64,000 nucleotides of DNA. It comes from Halotia branconii CENA392. GTDB lineage: Bacteria > Cyanobacteriota > Cyanobacteriia > Cyanobacteriales > Nostocaceae. Shown here piece after piece: positions 8,521 through 19,700 of the stretch. Location of the stretch: contig NZ_CP124543.1 in assembly GCF_029953635.1 (NCBI RefSeq), forward strand, positions 1,095,455-1,159,454, read 5' to 3'. Made by a program: the position numbers and the translations under genes. Below the pieces are notes generated by a model. It was not told where the DNA came from. It worked only from the letters and a program-made list of their open reading frames with translations, and ran no database searches. Every line of letters begins with the position of its first letter. Positions within the stretch are counted from its first letter, which is position 1.

Positions 8521-9255
8521 TTAAAGCATTTTTTCCAAGAACTGCTGAGCGCGATCGCACCGCGGATTTTGAAAAAATTCCCTAGGAGTAGTATCTTCGG
8601 CTAAACTGCCTTGATCGAGGAACATAATCCGACTGGCAACTTCTCTAGCAAATCCCATTTCATGAGTGACAATTGCCATTGTAATCCCCGTCTCTGCTAA
8701 GGCTTTCATAACTTCCAGTACATCTTTGACCATTTCTGGATCTAACGCAGATGTTGGTTCATCAAATAAAATCATCTCCGGTTCCATTGCCAACGCCCGT
8801 GCGATCGCTACTCGCTGTTTTTGTCCCCCCGATAATTTAGATGGATAAACACCTGCTTTTGGTTCTAAACCAACTTTAGTTAATAATTCCAACCCTTTTG
8901 CTTGCGCTTGCTGCTTCTCTACTTTTTTCACTTTCATGGGGGCGTAGGTGACATTTTGCAGCACTGTCATGTGAGGAAACAAATTAAAATGTTGAAATAC
9001 CATCACTAAATGTTGGCGAATTTTAGCAATGTTGACTTGGGGATGAGTAATTTCTTGTTCATGAAAGTAAATCTTTCCTTTTGTAGGGCGTTCTAGCAAA
9101 TTCATACAGCGCAAAAATGTAGATTTACCCGAACCAGAAGGCCCCAAAATCGCCACCACTTCCCCTTGATAAATCTCTGTAGAAATATCTTTAAGTACTT
9201 CCAACTCACCAAAGGACTTACATAAAAATTCCGTGCGAATGATTGGATTATTCAC
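8521..9255 (-). CDS. Polar amino acid ABC transporter, ATP-binding protein
   Basis: 244-residue ABC ATPase of the His/Glu/Gln/Arg (PAAT) uptake family. Walker A is GPSGSGKST, the signature is LSGGQKQR, Walker B ends ILFDEPTSALD, and the switch His is in VTHEMGF. The start is a GTG at 9255, preceded by AAGGAGG and overlapping the last 8 bases of the upstream permease gene, which implies translational coupling. With the fused binding protein/permease it makes a complete two-gene importer in the cytoplasmic membrane. Confidence 0.92.
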   Translation of the reverse strand: MNNPIIRTEFLCKSFGELEVLKDISTEIYQGEVVAILGPSGSGKSTFLRCMNLLERPTKGKIYFHEQEITHPQVNIAKIRQHLVMVFQHFNLFPHMTVLQNVTYAPMKVKKVEKQQAQAKGLELLTKVGLEPKAGVYPSKLSGGQKQRVAIARALAMEPEMILFDEPTSALDPEMVKDVLEVMKALAETGITMAIVTHEMGFAREVASRIMFLDQGSLAEDTTPREFFQNPRCDRAQQFLEKML

Positions 9256-10738
9256 TTTGTCTTAACCTCCTTTCTAAAGCAGCAGCACTCATAGTTAGAC
9301 CCATCACCATAACGTAATAAATCAATCCTGCAAACAACAAAGGTTCAAAGTAAATATATTTATTTGCGCCGACAATTTGGGCGCTGCGTAAGATTTCAAC
9401 TACACCAATAGTTGACACTAAAGCAGAATCTTTCAACAGTCCGATAGTTTCATTGACTAAGGCAGGGAGAATATTTTTTAAAGCTTGGGGTAAAATTATG
9501 TCCCACATCATCAACCAGTAGGAAACACCCATAGACATCGCCGCCTCACTTTGTCCTTTATCCACTGCTTGAATCCCACCCCGGATGGTTTCTGACATAT
9601 AAGCCCCAGAATTGAGGGTAAAAGTTAATACTCCCGCCTCTAAAGCTGAAATATCATAACCTGTTAGTTGGGGTGTGGCGTAATAAACCAAAGCTAATTG
9701 CAATAGTAGGGGTGTGCCTCGAAAAACTGACGTATAAGCATTTGCAACCCAAGTCAGGGGCTTAATTCCTGTAATTTTCAACAAAGAAAGGACTGTACCC
9801 CAGAGTAACCCGAAAGTTACAGATAAAAGAGTGAACAATAAAGTTATGGGAACTCCCTGAAGAATAAAAGGAATATCAGGCAGGATTCTGGTAAAGTCTA
9901 AATTTAGTCCGCTTTTAGTAGCTGGTGAAGATGCAGTATCGGTGGTGTTATTTTGTGAAAACCACTTGGTTGCGAGTTTTTTTAGTTCACCATTGTTCTG
10001 CATTTGTTGCAGAACTTTGTTGAACGGTGCAACTAAAGCAGAACCTTGAGGAAAAGCGATCGCTGATCCACTTCCCTCTTCTGAAGCAATTACGTTAAAC
10101 TCTAAATCAGGATTAGCTTGGGCGAATCCTTTAGCGACAGTATCTTCAACAATTGCCGCATCAATGCGCCCAGATTTGATTTCTTGAATTGCTTCCGGTA
10201 CTTTGTTAAGTTGCTTAATCTGAATACCCGTAACTTTCTGAGCAATTTTCTTGGCATTTTGCTCTTGGATAGTTCCCAGTTGTACTCCGACTTTTTTTCC
10301 TAAAAGATCTTGCGGTTGTTTGAGGTTACTACCTTTGGGAGCAACAATCGTATCTTTAGCCTCGTAATAGATAATTGAAAAATCAACATTTTTCTGGCGT
10401 TCTGGGGTGGGAGTCATCCCAGCCATGACAAAATCTGCTCGATTTGCTTGCAGTGCTGGAATTAATCCATTGAAATCGGATTCCATTACTTTTAGTTTGA
10501 AGCCTAGTTTTTGAGCCAGAGTATTAGCAATATCAATGTCAAAACCCACAACTTGGCGATCGCCCCCCTTGGTATTATAAAATTCGTAGGGAGGATAATC
10601 TGGTGAGGTAATCATTGTCAGTGTGTCTTTGCCGATAGAAGAGGCTGCTTGCAGGGAATTACTATGATTTGAGATCACACTGATTGCCACCATCGCCGCA
10701 AACAGTAGCGTCAATAGCCATACTCTTCGTTTTTTCAT
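9248..10738 (-). CDS. Fused substrate-binding protein and permease of amino acid ABC transporter
   Basis: 496-residue fusion. Residues 1-35 are a signal/anchor segment, about 40-265 form a GlnH/HisJ-type binding domain (SPDYPPYEF, GFDIDIAN, FVMAGMTPTPERQKNVDFS), and about 290-490 form a HisM/GlnP permease with several membrane helices and the EAA-type cytoplasmic loop (EAAMSMGVSYWLMMWDIILP). Such fusions are known in cyanobacteria and Gram-positives. Ligand is likely glutamine, glutamate or a basic amino acid; sequence alone does not decide. Confidence 0.92.
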   Translation of the reverse strand: MKKRRVWLLTLLFAAMVAISVISNHSNSLQAASSIGKDTLTMITSPDYPPYEFYNTKGGDRQVVGFDIDIANTLAQKLGFKLKVMESDFNGLIPALQANRADFVMAGMTPTPERQKNVDFSIIYYEAKDTIVAPKGSNLKQPQDLLGKKVGVQLGTIQEQNAKKIAQKVTGIQIKQLNKVPEAIQEIKSGRIDAAIVEDTVAKGFAQANPDLEFNVIASEEGSGSAIAFPQGSALVAPFNKVLQQMQNNGELKKLATKWFSQNNTTDTASSPATKSGLNLDFTRILPDIPFILQGVPITLLFTLLSVTFGLLWGTVLSLLKITGIKPLTWVANAYTSVFRGTPLLLQLALVYYATPQLTGYDISALEAGVLTFTLNSGAYMSETIRGGIQAVDKGQSEAAMSMGVSYWLMMWDIILPQALKNILPALVNETIGLLKDSALVSTIGVVEILRSAQIVGANKYIYFEPLLFAGLIYYVMVMGLTMSAAALERRLRQSE

Positions 10739-11187
10739 AGACTTGCTAAATTATTTGAGATGCACCTTAATATTGAAATAATTTTGGGAACTATATAAAT
10801 GTAACTTTTGAGCTTTTTTTCCGGAAGGAGTCAAAAGCAAGCTGTATCAACCTATATACCGAATCACTTATACAGAAAATGGGGCATAACGATTATGAAG
10901 CCCCGATGCAAATACAACTCTCGTCGAGCCGTTCCAGGATGAATCTAGAACGGCTTTTGCCTTTTGTCAGGAATTTAGCGATTTGAGAGGCTGCGAGGAT
11001 TGGAGGATTTCCAACGCCAGTTGCTCATGGGGGAAACCCCCTTGGAAGAAGACCGCACTAGCTCCTTTGTAACAAACTTTTCAAGACAGAGGACGCAGAG
11101 AGAAGAAAAAATGCTTAACTTAACTGTATTGAGATAAATAGAGTAATTAGGGCTTGCTGAAAAAGTCGTGAAGAAAGAACAGAAGAA
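10739..11187. other. Spacer with two inverted repeats, no gene seen
   Basis: No convincing gene. AGCCGTTC at 10927 pairs with GAACGGCT at 10948 and is followed by TTTT on the plus strand, a terminator-like hairpin without a plus-strand gene before it. GGGGC/GCCCC near 10880-10903 is a second weak hairpin. On the minus strand both lie in the possible 5' leader of the transporter gene, so an attenuator role is possible but unsupported. The part near 11030-11060 contains a GGGAAACCCCC and AAGACCGCAC repeat fragment also seen near 52640-52680. Confidence 0.4.
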
Positions 11188-12099
11188 TTATGTAACTTGC
11201 TGTAACCAAGCTGCTAAATCAGACACCGAGGAGAAATCCAGCAGCGCCACAGCCAAATCTTCTAACTGAATCAATGATAACTGCTGAACACGTTCTTCTA
11301 ACTCAGGGGTAAGTGTACCGACTCGTTGAGGAAGTAAGCGCATTACTAATGATTTTGTTGCTTGCTGTTTTCCCTGCTCAATTCCTTCTTCCATCCAACT
11401 TGTAACTATTTGCATAACCACCTCTTGTTCTTTTGATTCCATGCTAGCAATATCGGCTTGCAACAGTCTTTGTTCTTCCGTACTCAGGCGTAAATAGGTA
11501 TCAATAAAACCAGAAATTAATCGCATTCGCGCTGGATCTAATTGTAATGTTGCTAATAGACGTAAACATTCAAACTTCACTTGGCGACGTTCTGTTGATG
11601 CGATATTCATTTTTGCCATTAATGCAGCCGCTAACGGATTTTGTTGACTCAAAAAATCTCGCCAATTCAAGCGATTTAGCTGAATGACATCATAATTAAA
11701 CTGTAAAATAACTTTGTTAGGAAATGTTATTTGATGCACATTTGATTCTGGAATTTTGGGAGAGTCGTAAGAAAATATCACCACTGGATATACAGGTAAG
11801 TCAAATTTTTCATACAAGCGGGCAAAATAACGAAACATCCGCTTGTCAAAGCTTGGTTGCTTATAAGATTGATTTTCAATATGAATTAAAAAATAAGACT
11901 CCTGGGTGCGAAATTTGACTTTAACAATTAAATCAGCTTCGTAACGTTCCCCAGCGGTAACATCAGTAAAAACTTCTTTATCTATAAACTCTATAGAATC
12001 ATTTTCCAGATATGTTAGTACCTCTGGTAAAAACAACTCTAAGAACTCTACAAAAAAGGTAGTGAGGAGTTCCTTAAACAAGCGATCATGATCAATCAT
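11188..12099 (-). CDS. Rpn/DUF4351 PD-(D/E)XK nuclease-like protein
   Basis: 303 residues. The N-terminal two thirds match the recombination-promoting nuclease (Rpn, transposase_31-like) fold: DHDRLFKELL start, GERYEADLIVKV and FLIHIENQSY give the expected E/D...ExQ catalytic arrangement of PD-(D/E)XK enzymes. The last 60 residues look like the helical DUF4351 domain common in cyanobacterial members. These genes are numerous and mobile-like in cyanobacteria; the biological role is unclear. It lies 18 bases after the polA stop on the same strand and may be read through from it. Confidence 0.8.
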   Translation of the reverse strand: MIDHDRLFKELLTTFFVEFLELFLPEVLTYLENDSIEFIDKEVFTDVTAGERYEADLIVKVKFRTQESYFLIHIENQSYKQPSFDKRMFRYFARLYEKFDLPVYPVVIFSYDSPKIPESNVHQITFPNKVILQFNYDVIQLNRLNWRDFLSQQNPLAAALMAKMNIASTERRQVKFECLRLLATLQLDPARMRLISGFIDTYLRLSTEEQRLLQADIASMESKEQEVVMQIVTSWMEEGIEQGKQQATKSLVMRLLPQRVGTLTPELEERVQQLSLIQLEDLAVALLDFSSVSDLAAWLQQVT

Positions 12100-12117
12100 C
12101 CAACAGCCAAGTTTAAC

Positions 12118-15045
12118 TTATTTCATCTCCATCCAATTCTCACCGGCACGCACATCTACCAATAAAGGCACACTCAACTGTACCGCATTTTCCATCACTG
12201 ATTTAATTTGTGGTTGCAATTCTTCCCATTCTTGAGGAGGAACTTCAAATACTAATTCATCATGAACTTGTAATAACAAACGCGCTTGATATTTCTGTAA
12301 AACTTCATGCAATCTCACCATTGCAATTTTGATAATATCAGCGCTGGAACCTTGAATTGGTGCATTGGCAGCAGAGCGCAGTAATCCAGCGTCGTAAACA
12401 CCTAAATTTTTTAATTTACTCAAGTCAATATCTTCTGGATTATTATTTTTTAGTTTGCGTAAACTATTATTAGTAAATTCAAAATAACGACGACGGCCAA
12501 GAATAGTTTCTACATAACCTTGAGCGATCGCTTCCTTTTTCATTCCCTCTAAATATCTAAAAATTTGTGGATAGCGTTCGTTAAATCGCTTGATAAATTC
12601 GTTAGCAACACCTTTATCTATACCAGTCGAACGTGAAAATCTCAGAGAACCCATACCATAAATCACACCAAAATTAATCGTCTTGGCTAATCTGCGTTCA
12701 TCTGATGTGATATCTGATTTTTCAAATATTAATCTTGCTGTGACTGTATGAATGTCTTCATTTTGCTGATATGCTTGCACTAACAATGGTTCTTGACTTA
12801 AATGAGCCAAAATTCTTAACTCAATTTGGGAGTAATCAGCAGCTACCATTAACCAGCCTGGTTCCGGCAAAAATGCCTTACGAATTTGACGACTAAAAGC
12901 TGTGCGAATGGGGATATTTTGTAAATTGGGATTAGAAGAAGATAACCTACCAGTTGAGGTTGCAGCTTGATTAAAGTCAGTATGTATACGTTGCGTATCT
13001 GGACGCACCAATGCTGGTAAAGCATCTACATAAGTAGACTTTAATTTAGATAAAGTGCGGTTTTCAATAATTGCATCAACAAATCCAGTTGTATCGACTT
13101 CTTGAAGCTTTTCTAATGTTGCCGCATCTGTCGAGTAACCTGTTTGAATTTTACGAGAATATTTGGTACTCAATCCCAACTTTTCAAATAATATCTGGCT
13201 TAATTGTTTAGGAGAACCCAAGTTAAATTTCTCTCCAGCTATCTTAGTAGCTTGTGCTTCTAAACGTGCTAAATCTGTTTCTAACTGTTGTGATAGTTCT
13301 TGCAGATAAGCAGAATTAATGCGGACACCAATATATTCCATTTCTGCTAAAACTACTTCTAATGGCTGTTCTACTTCCACTAAAAGCCGATTTAAAGCAG
13401 GAACTTGTTGCAGTTCTTCACGCAATTTATGTACTAATCCAAATGTAGAATAGACATCCATCCCACAGTAATCTGCTACAGATGCAATGTCTATATCAGC
13501 AATGGTTTTTCCTTTGGGAACTAAATCCAAGTAACTTTTTGCTGACAAGCCCAAATATCGCCAAGATAAATCACTTAAGTTATGGCTAGAATCTGGATTT
13601 AGTAAGTAACTAGCCAGCATGGAATCAAATACTACTCCCGCTAACTTAATTCCTTGACAACGAAAAACTAAGCGGTCAAATTTACCATTTTGGAATGCTT
13701 TGGGATAATCAGCACTTTCTAGAATTGGGCGTAATGCTTCTAATGCTAAATCTTTATTTAAATTTTCCCCAGTTTTGTGACCAAGAGGAATATATGCAAC
13801 TTCATCGGGTTCGGTTCCCCAGCAGCAACCAATTCCTACTAAGTCAGCATCTCGTGGCTCTAAATCACTTGTTTCAGTGTCCCAAGCAACGGGTACTTCG
13901 GGATTAGTCAATGTCTGCAACAGATTAACCAATTCAGTGAGTTGAGCTTCAGTGTTGATGATACGTGGTTGAATTGGCGATGCAGTTGACTGTTGTGCAG
14001 CTGCTTGTGTGTCAGCAAAACTGAAAAATGAAATATCTGCGTCTTCAAATTCTGGTTCTATATCAGTTGTTTCTAGTTTTGGTAATTCTGCAACTTTGCC
14101 ACCAAAACGTTGCTGGAGTTCATTAATTTGGCTTAGAAAACGATTAAATTCTAACTTTTCTAAAATCGGAATCAGGACGCTTTCATCAAATCCTGTGAGT
14201 TTGCAATCTTCTAAATCAAGTTCTAAAGGAACATCTAAAACTATTTTGGCTAGATATTGAGATCTATCAGCATCTTCTTTACCTTCAACCAGTTTTTTAT
14301 GAGTTGCTCCTTTAATTTCATCTAGCGCTGCATATATCTGTTCCAGAGAATTATAGGTACTAAGTAGCTGCACTGCTGTCTTTTCACCAATACCCTTGAC
14401 CCCAGGAATATTATCTGATTTGTCGCCACAAAGAGCTTTAAAATCAACAATTTGCGTTGGTAGTACACCCAATTTTTCTTTAACTTGTTCTGTGCTAAAT
14501 TCAGTGATGCTATTTGTAGAGCGCTTGAGAGCATCAGGACTGAAATTTAAAACAGTGATTTCTTTCTGTGGATCAATCAGTTGAAATAAATCGCGATCGC
14601 CTGTGAGAATTTTCACTTTATACCCAGCCGCAGTTGCTCTTTGGGATAATGTTCCCAAAACATCATCTGCTTCGTAACCAGGAGCCGTCAGAACTGGTAA
14701 ATTAAAGCCAGTTAGCAACTCTTGCAGATTTTTCAAGTCTGGCACAAAATCTTCTGGTGTTCCGGGGCGATCGGCTTTGTAGGTATCGTCGGCTTCGTGG
14801 CGAAAAGTGGGTAAACCCAAATCGAAAGCTACAGCCATTGCTTGCGGCTGCTGTGTCGCCATGACTTCCAGCAGACATTTGAGAAAACCAAAACAGACAC
14901 TAGTAGGAATCCCTGTCTTAGTGCGTAGTCCACCATCTCGCCCTTTGGCAAAAGCGAAGTATGAACGAAAAGCGAGGGAGTGTCCATCTACTAAGATGAA
15001 CGTGGGGCGGGTTGTAATGACAGCAGAAGTTTGAGACATAGCCAT
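12118..15045 (-). CDS. polA: DNA polymerase I
   Basis: 975-residue family A polymerase with all three domains: an N-terminal 5'-3' exonuclease (LVDGHSLAFRS, with D20, and GDKSDNIPGVKGIGEKTA), a 3'-5' proofreading domain with intact DTETSDLEP, and the polymerase domain with motif A (DYSQIELRILA), motif B (RRLAKTINFGVIYG) and motif C (VHDELVFE) near the end. It fills repair gaps and removes Okazaki RNA primers. An alternative start at the second Met (residue 3) is equally plausible. The proofreading site appears active, unlike Taq-type enzymes. Confidence 0.97.
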   Translation of the reverse strand: MAMSQTSAVITTRPTFILVDGHSLAFRSYFAFAKGRDGGLRTKTGIPTSVCFGFLKCLLEVMATQQPQAMAVAFDLGLPTFRHEADDTYKADRPGTPEDFVPDLKNLQELLTGFNLPVLTAPGYEADDVLGTLSQRATAAGYKVKILTGDRDLFQLIDPQKEITVLNFSPDALKRSTNSITEFSTEQVKEKLGVLPTQIVDFKALCGDKSDNIPGVKGIGEKTAVQLLSTYNSLEQIYAALDEIKGATHKKLVEGKEDADRSQYLAKIVLDVPLELDLEDCKLTGFDESVLIPILEKLEFNRFLSQINELQQRFGGKVAELPKLETTDIEPEFEDADISFFSFADTQAAAQQSTASPIQPRIINTEAQLTELVNLLQTLTNPEVPVAWDTETSDLEPRDADLVGIGCCWGTEPDEVAYIPLGHKTGENLNKDLALEALRPILESADYPKAFQNGKFDRLVFRCQGIKLAGVVFDSMLASYLLNPDSSHNLSDLSWRYLGLSAKSYLDLVPKGKTIADIDIASVADYCGMDVYSTFGLVHKLREELQQVPALNRLLVEVEQPLEVVLAEMEYIGVRINSAYLQELSQQLETDLARLEAQATKIAGEKFNLGSPKQLSQILFEKLGLSTKYSRKIQTGYSTDAATLEKLQEVDTTGFVDAIIENRTLSKLKSTYVDALPALVRPDTQRIHTDFNQAATSTGRLSSSNPNLQNIPIRTAFSRQIRKAFLPEPGWLMVAADYSQIELRILAHLSQEPLLVQAYQQNEDIHTVTARLIFEKSDITSDERRLAKTINFGVIYGMGSLRFSRSTGIDKGVANEFIKRFNERYPQIFRYLEGMKKEAIAQGYVETILGRRRYFEFTNNSLRKLKNNNPEDIDLSKLKNLGVYDAGLLRSAANAPIQGSSADIIKIAMVRLHEVLQKYQARLLLQVHDELVFEVPPQEWEELQPQIKSVMENAVQLSVPLLVDVRAGENWMEMK

Positions 15046-15327
15046 ATTGTAGCTACTTACTTCTGTCGCGGGAATAGTTCAGCTGATGTCATTTTATGCT
15101 CAATACCGCTAATCTACAATTTTTAGATACCGAAAGAAGTCTGATCGGTAGAAGCGCTATATATGCTTTTAGGGCTTGCCACAGGCATCAGAACTTAGGT
15201 AGAAATAAGAGATTGAGAGTTTTTGTGTTTAATTCCTAATTTTATATTGCTTGGCAAACTACACCCAAATCACTGAATTATTAGCTACTATTGTTTGGGT
15301 TTTATTACTGGTAGGGTTTTAATATCT

Positions 15328-15795
15328 GTGTGGTGTAAATATAGCGTTATTGCTTGTGTTAGTCTCAGTACGGCTTTATTGATAACTGGCTGTGTTGAAA
15401 AAAAAGCTTCCCAATGTCAGCGACTGATTCAGGTGGTGGATGCAGGAGATTCTCTAATTGATCAAAAAAAAGGACAGCAGGTGATCACGAGCTTTCAATT
15501 ATCTAGAGATTTGGAAGCTATCACCACATCTTTAGAAGAACTAAATCTAACAGATCCCAACCTGAAAGAATTACAGAGCCAATTCTCAAAGGTGTTCGAG
15601 AATCTTAGTCAAGCGATCGCCAAAGCTTCTAAGGCTCTTGGTGCAGCTAAAACAGCTGAAGCTTCCTCATCTGGTAGAGAAAAATTACAAAATGCCAGAA
15701 CAGAAATCGATACGGCGCTAACAGCAGCTAAAACTGCTGCTAAACAGTCGGATGCATTAATTAATCAACTAAATAAGTACTGTTCTCAACCATAA
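15328..15795 (+). CDS. Predicted lipoprotein with coiled-coil region, unknown
   Basis: A small secreted lipoprotein: a hydrophobic leader ends in the lipobox LITGC, with the Cys becoming the lipidated N-terminus. The mature part is helical, Ala/Lys/Ser-rich and ends KYCSQP. I prefer the GTG at 15328, which gives a leader WCKYSVIACVSLSTALLITG of normal length and follows GGTAGGG; a TTG at 15295 in the same frame would lengthen the leader by 11 residues. No known domain is recognised. Confidence 0.65.
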   Translation: MWCKYSVIACVSLSTALLITGCVEKKASQCQRLIQVVDAGDSLIDQKKGQQVITSFQLSRDLEAITTSLEELNLTDPNLKELQSQFSKVFENLSQAIAKASKALGAAKTAEASSSGREKLQNARTEIDTALTAAKTAAKQSDALINQLNKYCSQP

Positions 15796-16052
15796 TTTTT
15801 CTAGTCAAACGACATTTTATGTTGTTGAGGAAGAGGGAAGAAAACTCGAAAAAACTCATTCATCCTTCTTCCTTATTGATTAAATACTTTTCATTTATTT
15901 TGTGTTATCTGTTCTCTTTTAACCAAAAATTTATCTCGTTGGCTACCCAAAAAGGCAGACGAAAGGCCTCTTTTTGATTCAGCTAAATAATTGTTACCAA
16001 AACTTGGCGATCGCGTTATCTTGAAAAATGAACTTTCAGAAGTGCATCTTTC

Positions 16053-16748
16053 ATGAGAAACAAGCAAGTTTTACTTACAGGCGGTACTGGTGGACTAGGT
16101 TTAGGGGTAACACCAGCAGTTCTCGCTCAAGGTGCAGATGTAACAGTTACTTATCGCAATTCTCAAGAAGTTGAACGCCTGAAAGGAATTATTTCACCTG
16201 CTGATTTTGCTAGACTTCATTTTGTCTACACTAATCTAGAAACAGAAGCTTCGGTAGAAGATCTCGTCAATCGTATGGGACGAGTAGATGTGTTGATTCA
16301 TCTGGTGGGTGGCTTTTCGATGGGGAAAACTCACGAATATAGTTTTGATGACTGGAAACATGAGTTTGATATCAATTTAAATACAACTTTCTTGACTTGC
16401 AAATATAGCTTGAAAAGTATGTTAGCTCATGGTTATGGACGTATTGTCACTGTAAGTTCTAAAGCTGCCGTGGAACCAGCTGGACAATTAGCGGCATATT
16501 CTGCGGCTAAAGCGGGGGTGATAGCTTTAACGAAAGCGATCGCAGATGAAACCAAAGGTACTAATATTACCGCTAATGTTGTCTTACCGACTGTGATTGA
16601 TACTCCTGCTAATCGCCAAGCTATGGGTACAGAAAATGCAGACGAATGGGTAAAACCTCAATCTCTGGCACAATTAATCTGCTTTTTAGCCTCTGAAGCC
16701 GCTAAAGATATTCGTGGAGCAGCAATCCCGATATATGGCAATGTTTAG
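16053..16748 (+). CDS. Short-chain dehydrogenase/reductase
   Basis: 231-residue SDR. The glycine-rich loop is TGGTGGLG near residue 9, the strand-4 motif is HLVGGFSMG in place of NAG, and the catalytic segment is VSSKAAVEP...YSAAKAG. The C-terminus (RGAAIPIYGNV) is short. The TGGTGGLG start is closer to atypical SDRs than to FabG. It is convergent with the hmpE-like gene and ends immediately beside its stop codon. Substrate unknown. Confidence 0.85.
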   Translation: MRNKQVLLTGGTGGLGLGVTPAVLAQGADVTVTYRNSQEVERLKGIISPADFARLHFVYTNLETEASVEDLVNRMGRVDVLIHLVGGFSMGKTHEYSFDDWKHEFDINLNTTFLTCKYSLKSMLAHGYGRIVTVSSKAAVEPAGQLAAYSAAKAGVIALTKAIADETKGTNITANVVLPTVIDTPANRQAMGTENADEWVKPQSLAQLICFLASEAAKDIRGAAIPIYGNV

Positions 16749-19700
16749 TTATCCATTACTACTATTCACCAATTTCTCTCCTTTGAGCATTCGTACTGCC
16801 GCTTCTAATAAAGCTTCTTCTAAGTATGGTTTAGTAAAGTAACCGCTAGCACCTAGTTGAATTGCCATCTGTCTATGTTTATCTGCACCTCGTGAAGTTA
16901 GCATAGCAATTGGTAAATGATTGAGGCTGGAGTCTTTCTGAATGCGAGAGAGTAATTCTAGACCATCGCAACGAGGCATTTCAATGTCACAAAATACGAT
17001 ATCGCAAGGTAAACCAGAGCGGAGTTTATCCCAAGCTTCCTGGCCATCGCGCGCCTGTTCAACGCGATAACCTGCTTTGTTAAACGTCAAGGAGAGCAAT
17101 TCTCGTACTGTAATTGAGTCATCGACAATCAGCACTGTCGGATCAATTTTCACAGCCGGGATTTCTATGACATCAGGAGTACCTTTTTGCTGCCAAAGAG
17201 TACCACCGCTATGTTTAGAAATCCGTCCTTGGAAGATATCAATGATTTCTAACACATCAGCAATTGGCATAATTCGACCATCACCCAGAACTGTTGCACC
17301 AGCTACACCAATGGGTTTAGGTGCTGGCCCTTCAAATTGCTTAATTACTATTTCTTGCTCGCTCAGTACTAGGTCAATTTGTAGAGCAATTAAAGTGTTT
17401 CCCGATCGCACCACAATAACCGAAACCATGTCATCATCTCTAGTACCGCCATAAACGCTGCCGCGAATGATTTGACGATTAAATGTCAGAAGTTCTTTGA
17501 GAGGACGGAATGGTAATACAGTATCGCGCCAAGAAATAAATGATTGTCCATCGGCGCTATGCTGGATATTTTTGACTGGTATATCAAGGGTATCTTCCAC
17601 GCCGTCCATTGGGAATGCAACCCTAGCTTTATCAGAAACGCAGCACAGAGCTTTGCAAATACTTAGGGTTAGTGGCAAACGAATCGTGAATGTGGTTCCT
17701 TTATTGATGATAGAATCGGTGTTTACTGTGCCGCGAATTTCGCTAATCTCGGAGCGAACTACATCCATCCCCACACCGCGACCGGAAATCTCATCTGCTT
17801 TATCTTTGATACTAAAACCAGATTGGAACAGCAGGTCATAAACTTCCATGCGCGAAATAGTTTTTGCTTGCTCTGCTGTAATCATGCCTAGCTTGATTGC
17901 TTTAGCTTTGATTCCTTCTGTATCAATACCTGCACCATCATCACCTACAGAAATGATAGTTTGGTTTCCTTGGTGGAAAGCACGGATGGTAATCACTCCC
18001 ACTGGTTGTTTGCCTGCTGCTTGCCGTACTTCTGGCATTTCAATCCCGTGAGCGATCGCATTGTTGAGCATGTGAGTCAGCGGATCGGTAAGATGATCTA
18101 AAATCATCTTGTCAATTAAGGTATCGCCGCCTTCAATAATTAACTCTACTTGTTTGCCGTACTTGATGGCATTGTCCCGCACACCTCGCCGTAAGCGATC
18201 AATAGTTTGGGAAAAAGGAACCATTCGCGCTTTTGTTAGTCCTTCTTGCAACTGGGTAGTTACTTGGCGGAATTGTCGCGCGACTCGTTCAGTTTCTTCT
18301 GTGACGAAATCAATGTCACTCGCTGACTCCCGCACCCGTACAATTAGTTCAATCATTTCCTGGGATAGGGTATGGAAAGGCGTAAACCGATCCATTTCTA
18401 ATTCGCTAAAACCCCTATCTGTATCAGCATCATCAGCAGGTAAGCTTATTTCTTTAGGAGATTCTTTGGTTTTGCGACTAGCTAAAAGAGAGGCTTCCAA
18501 TAGCGATCGCTCATACAATTCTTGCATTCTTGCTCCCACATCTGAAAGCTGTTGCACCTGAACCAGCAAATTATCTAGTGACTGTCGCATCCGTTCATGA
18601 TCTTGCTCTAAAGTGTTACGGTTAACGACCAACTCCCCAACTAAATTGCTCATGTCGTCCAGTTGTTTAACTGGCACTTTCATCGTTTCTTCAAATTTGG
18701 CAGTCCGTCGAGCAGAAGGACGGGGGATTTTACCGATGTTTTGTTTTGCTGGTGATGAGTGGGATATGGTTTGATCTGCTTCTGCTAGCAGTTTCTCTAA
18801 GTCGCCAAATTCATCGGTTACTGGTGATGCAGTTGTCTCTGGCCGCAATTGTGGCATCTGGGAGAGCTGATCATGAGATTTCGCTGTCACTTGCTCATCA
18901 TCGTCTGCACCCAATAATGCTTCTAGAGCAGCAAAATCTTCTTCTGCAATGAAACTAGGCTTAGTGTTAGGACTTACGTCTTCTTTTAGTAATGCTTCTA
19001 AATCTGCAAACTCATCCTGGATATAAGTTTCATTTTGTTGACTAACTTCTGCTAAATTTTCATCAGTTTCTAGGTTTAAACCAAATTCACCAAAATCTAA
19101 GTCTGCTAGTGCATCATCTTCAGTAGTGTCTGTAGCTAATTCCGACGTTAATAAATCATCAATTTCTGAAAAATCAGCGATCGCCTCTAGGCTATCTTCT
19201 ATAATCTCTGAAGAATCACTGTTATTTTCTAAAGTTGCTGGTTGTTCAGTGTCCGACGTTAATAAATCATCAATTTCTGAAAAATCAGCGATCGCCTCTA
19301 TGCTATCTTCTACAATCTCTGAAGAATCACTTGGATTTTCTTGAGTTGCTGGTTGTTCAGTGTCCGACGTTAATAAATCATCAATTTCTGAAAAATCAGC
19401 GATCGCCTCTAAACTGTCTTCTATAATCTCTGAAGAATCACTTAGATTTTCTTGAGTTGCTGCTTGTTCAGTTTCTGGTAAATCAGCGATCGCCTCTAAA
19501 CTGTCTTCTATAATCTCTGAAGAATCACTTAGATTTTCTTGAGTTGCTGCTTGTTCAGTTTCTGGTAAATCAGCGATCGCCTCTAAACTGTCTTCTATAA
19601 TTTCTGAAGAATCACTGCTATTTTCTAGAGTTGCTAGTTGTTCAGTTTCTGGTAAATCAGCGATCGCCTCTAAACTGTCTTCTATAATTTCTGAAGAATC

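Noticed and set aside
10880..10960. Possible riboswitch in the transporter leader
   Set aside because: Only two simple hairpins are visible; no match to glutamine, glycine or other known riboswitch cores.
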